NCBI RefSeq assembly: GCF_041224595.1 | Contig: NZ_JBGFGN010000129.1 | Coordinates: forward strand, 124,001-188,000 | Length of the DNA: 64,000 bases | Direction: 5' to 3' | From: Donghicola sp041224595 | GTDB lineage: Bacteria; Pseudomonadota; Alphaproteobacteria; Rhodobacterales; Rhodobacteraceae | In this document: positions 62,334-64,000 of the stretch, one piece after another | Position numbering within the stretch: position 1 is the first letter of the stretch | Layout of the letters: every line of letters begins with the position of its first letter | The notes under the pieces: model-generated | Database searches by the model: none | What the model was told of the DNA's origin: nothing | Seen by the model: the letters and a program-made list of their open reading frames with translations, nothing else | Translations under genes and position numbers: made by a program

Positions 62334-63203
62334 TCAGCTACGCACCAGAGCTTCGTACTCTTCGGCGATGTTGCGCGTGATGTCGCCAACGGTGAATGTG
62401 TAGTCACCGATCTGGCCCACGGGGGTCACTTCGGCAGCGGTGCCGGTCAGCCAGCACTGTTCGAAATCGGCCAGTTCTTCGGGCATGATGCGGCGTTCGT
62501 GCACGGTGATGCCCTTGGCTTTGAGCATGTCGATGACGGTCTGACGGGTGATGCCGTTCAGGATCGCGTCCGGGATGGGCGTGTGCACTTCGCCGTCCTT
62601 GACGAAGAAGATGTTCGCGCCGGTCGCTTCGGCCACGTAGCCACGGTAGTCCATGAACAGCGCATCAGAGCAACCTTTGGCTTCGGCCGCGTGCTTGGAC
62701 ATGGTGCAGATCATGTAGAGGCCAGCCGCCTTGGCTTGGGTGGGGATGGTCTCGGGCGAGGGACGTTTCCACTTGGCGATGTCCAGTTTCGCACCCTGCA
62801 TCTTGGCGTCGCCGTAGTAGGCACCCCATTCCCAAGCGGCAACTGCCATGCGCACTGGGTTTTTCGAGGACGCGACACCCATGTCTTCGCCTGCGCCGCG
62901 CCATGCCAGAACGCGCACATAGGCGTCGGTCAGTCCGTTTGCCTCGAGAACCGTTTTCTTGGCTTCTTCGATTTCTTCGACGGTGTAGGGGATCGGCATG
63001 TCGAGCAATTTGCCGGACGCCAGCAAACGCTCGGAATGCTCGACCGACTTGAAGATTTTGCCGTTGTAGCAACGCTCGCCCTCGAACACCGAGGACGCAT
63101 AGTGCAGAGCATGGGTCAGAATGTGGACGTTCGCATCACGCCATTCCACAAGCTGGCCGTCCAGCCAGATTTTCCCGTCACGATCGTCATATGCGCCAGC
63201 CAT
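62334..63203 (-). CDS. ilvE: Branched-chain amino acid aminotransferase
   Basis: A 289-residue fold-type IV PLP enzyme for the last step of leucine, isoleucine and valine synthesis. HYASSVFEGERCY is the conserved N-terminal motif, the PLP lysine is probably K158 in TQAKAAGLY, and EATGANIFFV and GITRQTVI complete the cofactor pocket. The ATG at 63203 is preferred because AAGG is nine bases upstream; the ATG three codons earlier abuts it. It is divergent from petP. Confidence 0.95.
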   Translation of the reverse strand: MAGAYDDRDGKIWLDGQLVEWRDANVHILTHALHYASSVFEGERCYNGKIFKSVEHSERLLASGKLLDMPIPYTVEEIEEAKKTVLEANGLTDAYVRVLAWRGAGEDMGVASSKNPVRMAVAAWEWGAYYGDAKMQGAKLDIAKWKRPSPETIPTQAKAAGLYMICTMSKHAAEAKGCSDALFMDYRGYVAEATGANIFFVKDGEVHTPIPDAILNGITRQTVIDMLKAKGITVHERRIMPEELADFEQCWLTGTAAEVTPVGQIGDYTFTVGDITRNIAEEYEALVRS

Positions 63204-63225
63204 CGTCGGCATCCTTCTCTCAGCA

Positions 63226-63285
63226 CGAAATTTGCGAAAATTGCGCTACTCAGGTCCGATGCAGACATAAAGTTGCGCAAATTCG
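63226..63285. promoter_or_regulatory. TTGCG-rich operator-like cluster between ilvE and petP
   Basis: CGAAATTTGCG (63226-63236) and CGCAAATTCG (63276-63285) form a long dyad with one base missing. Between them are ATTGCG (63240-63245) and the perfect octamer palindrome TTGCGCAA (63273-63280). The spacing and the adjacent MarR-type gene suggest autoregulation or shared control of ilvE. Confidence 0.45.
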
Positions 63286-63368
63286 AGGATTCGCTAACAG
63301 TCTGCTCTTGGAATGTCAACAAGGCTGACTTAAAAACGGGGAACACCGAAGGAAGCGAGGGCACTCCG

Positions 63369-63881
63369 ATGGAAGAGCGAGGACATCCCGGTTTACACAG
63401 CGGCGAAAGCCTTCTGTTTCTGACCGACGAACAACTGCGCAAGGGCATCGAGGCAATGTTCTTTGCTTATCGCGGGTTTACGGCAGATCCGGACCGAATC
63501 CTAAGTGGGATGGAGTACGGGCGGGCCCATCACCGCGCCATCCACTTTATTAACCGCAGCCCCGGGACCACCGTTAACAATCTGTTGAACACCCTCGGCG
63601 TGACCAAGCAATCGCTGAACCGCGTACTGCGCACGTTGATTGCGGATGGGCTGGTTGAGTCGCGTGTGGGCGAAAAGGACAAGCGCGAACGTCACCTGTA
63701 TCTGACGCCCGAAGGCGAGGGGTTGGAGCAAAGGCTGTCCGATGCGCAGCGTGCGCGGATGCGCGCAGCCTACCGTGCGGCGGGTCCCGAAGCTGTGGCT
63801 GGCTTTCGTACTGTTCTCGAGGCTATGATGGACCCCGACATGCGACGCCAATACCTGTCGCTGCGGGAGGAGAATTCATGA
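63369..63881 (+). CDS. petP: MarR-family regulator, PetP-like
   Basis: A 170-residue winged-helix protein. The central HTH and wing (TTVNNLLNTLGVTKQSLNRVLRTLIADGLVESRVGEKDKRERHLYLT) fit the MarR family. The start MEERGHPGLHSG has GAGGG eight bases before it; the open frame reaching far upstream runs antisense through ilvE and is not coding. Its stop overlaps the next gene's start, a response regulator, matching the petP-petR pair described in Rhodobacter capsulatus as needed for cytochrome bc1 expression. Confidence 0.88.
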   Translation: MEERGHPGLHSGESLLFLTDEQLRKGIEAMFFAYRGFTADPDRILSGMEYGRAHHRAIHFINRSPGTTVNNLLNTLGVTKQSLNRVLRTLIADGLVESRVGEKDKRERHLYLTPEGEGLEQRLSDAQRARMRAAYRAAGPEAVAGFRTVLEAMMDPDMRRQYLSLREENS

Positions 63882-64000
63882 GCGAACCAGCGCCCCATAT
63901 CCTGATTGTCGATGATGACGAGCGCATTCGGGGTTTGCTTCAGAAGTTTCTGGCACGAAACGGCTTTCTCGTGACGACCGCCCGCGACGCTGCTCATGCG
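63878..64000 (+). CDS. petR: OmpR-type response regulator, PetR-like, 5' end only
   Basis: The frame starts at an ATG overlapping the petP stop, with a GGGAGGAG ribosome binding site, and runs off the right edge after 41 residues. The opening HILIVDDDERIRGLLQKFL is a receiver domain with its acidic pair. The petR name relies on the neighbouring petP; the DNA-binding domain is not visible. Confidence 0.8.
   Translation, partial: MSEPAPHILIVDDDERIRGLLQKFLARNGFLVTTARDAAHA

Noticed and set aside
62298..63368. A 357-codon N-terminal extension of petP
   Set aside because: It is antisense to ilvE. The MarR fold is complete from the ATG at 63369.
1..64000. CRISPR arrays, insertion sequences, prophage or integrase genes
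   Set aside because: None was found: no regularly spaced repeats, no transposase or recombinase domains, and the only tRNA gene (30370-30456) has no integrase or direct-repeat copy beside it.

Overview
The window is chromosomal core and semi-accessory DNA from an alphaproteobacterium, almost certainly a member of the Rhodobacterales (Roseobacter/Rhodobacter group). The evidence is the protein sequences and gene neighbourhoods: ylxR-infB, a SurA-like PPIase-argJ-mutT run divergent from secA, dnaK-dnaJ, lptC-lptA-lptB with hpf-ptsN, gltD placed before gltB, a seven-function Mrp antiporter operon, and a petP-petR pair at the right edge. Codon use is GC-rich at third positions. I see no insertion sequence, prophage, integrase or CRISPR array. 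No cluster here can be called a wholly new biological system with confidence.

Layout. 1-2.8 kb: end of ylxR and infB, then a 43-residue minus-strand gene with its own ribosome binding site and terminator. 3.2-5.6 kb (minus): PPIase, argJ, mutT. 5.8-8.5 kb: secA. 8.9-11.4 kb: an anchored exported protein of unknown function and a substrate-binding-protein/OmpA fusion. 11.4-15.4 kb (minus): radC, dnaJ, dnaK. 15.6-16.2 kb: alkB. 16.2-26.5 kb: a surface-polysaccharide region with a solitary ABC-2 permease (minus), then a tight plus-strand array cysQ, GT2, galU, galE, GT4, GT2-like, GT14-like and a NodH-like sulfotransferase. 26.5-30.5 kb (minus): ptsN, hpf, lptB, lptA, lptC, rnd, tRNA-Leu(CAG). 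30.6-32.5 kb: an NDUFA9-like reductase and uppP. 32.7-38.8 kb: gltD and gltB. 39-43.7 kb: a Hint-domain protein, mtgA, a GST, queG, msrB, msrA. 43.9-48.8 kb: an outer-membrane barrel protein, a DMT exporter, an orphan NarL-type response regulator behind a long AT-rich leader, and tamA. 48.8-52.9 kb: tamB. 53-59 kb: mrpA(B)CDEFG. 59-62.2 kb: selD fused to an FAD oxidoreductase, convergent with mnmH/selU. 62.3-64 kb: ilvE, petP and the start of petR.

Functional links. In the polysaccharide array GalU and GalE would supply UDP-glucose and UDP-galactose, four glycosyltransferases would assemble the chain, a PAPS-dependent sulfotransferase would decorate it, and CysQ would clear the PAP by-product. 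That makes a sulfated surface glycan the most economical reading and the most interesting accessory prediction here. LptB/A/C and TamA/TamB cover outer-membrane assembly. SelD and MnmH form a complete route to 2-selenouridine in tRNA wobble positions.

Several non-coding structures are not explained by simple gene calls: a leader with mutually exclusive hairpins (8.8 kb), dyads before galU and between gltD and gltB, a GC-rich REP-like element before queG, an AT-rich structured 460-bp region before the response regulator, and a TTGCG-rich operator-like cluster between ilvE and petP.
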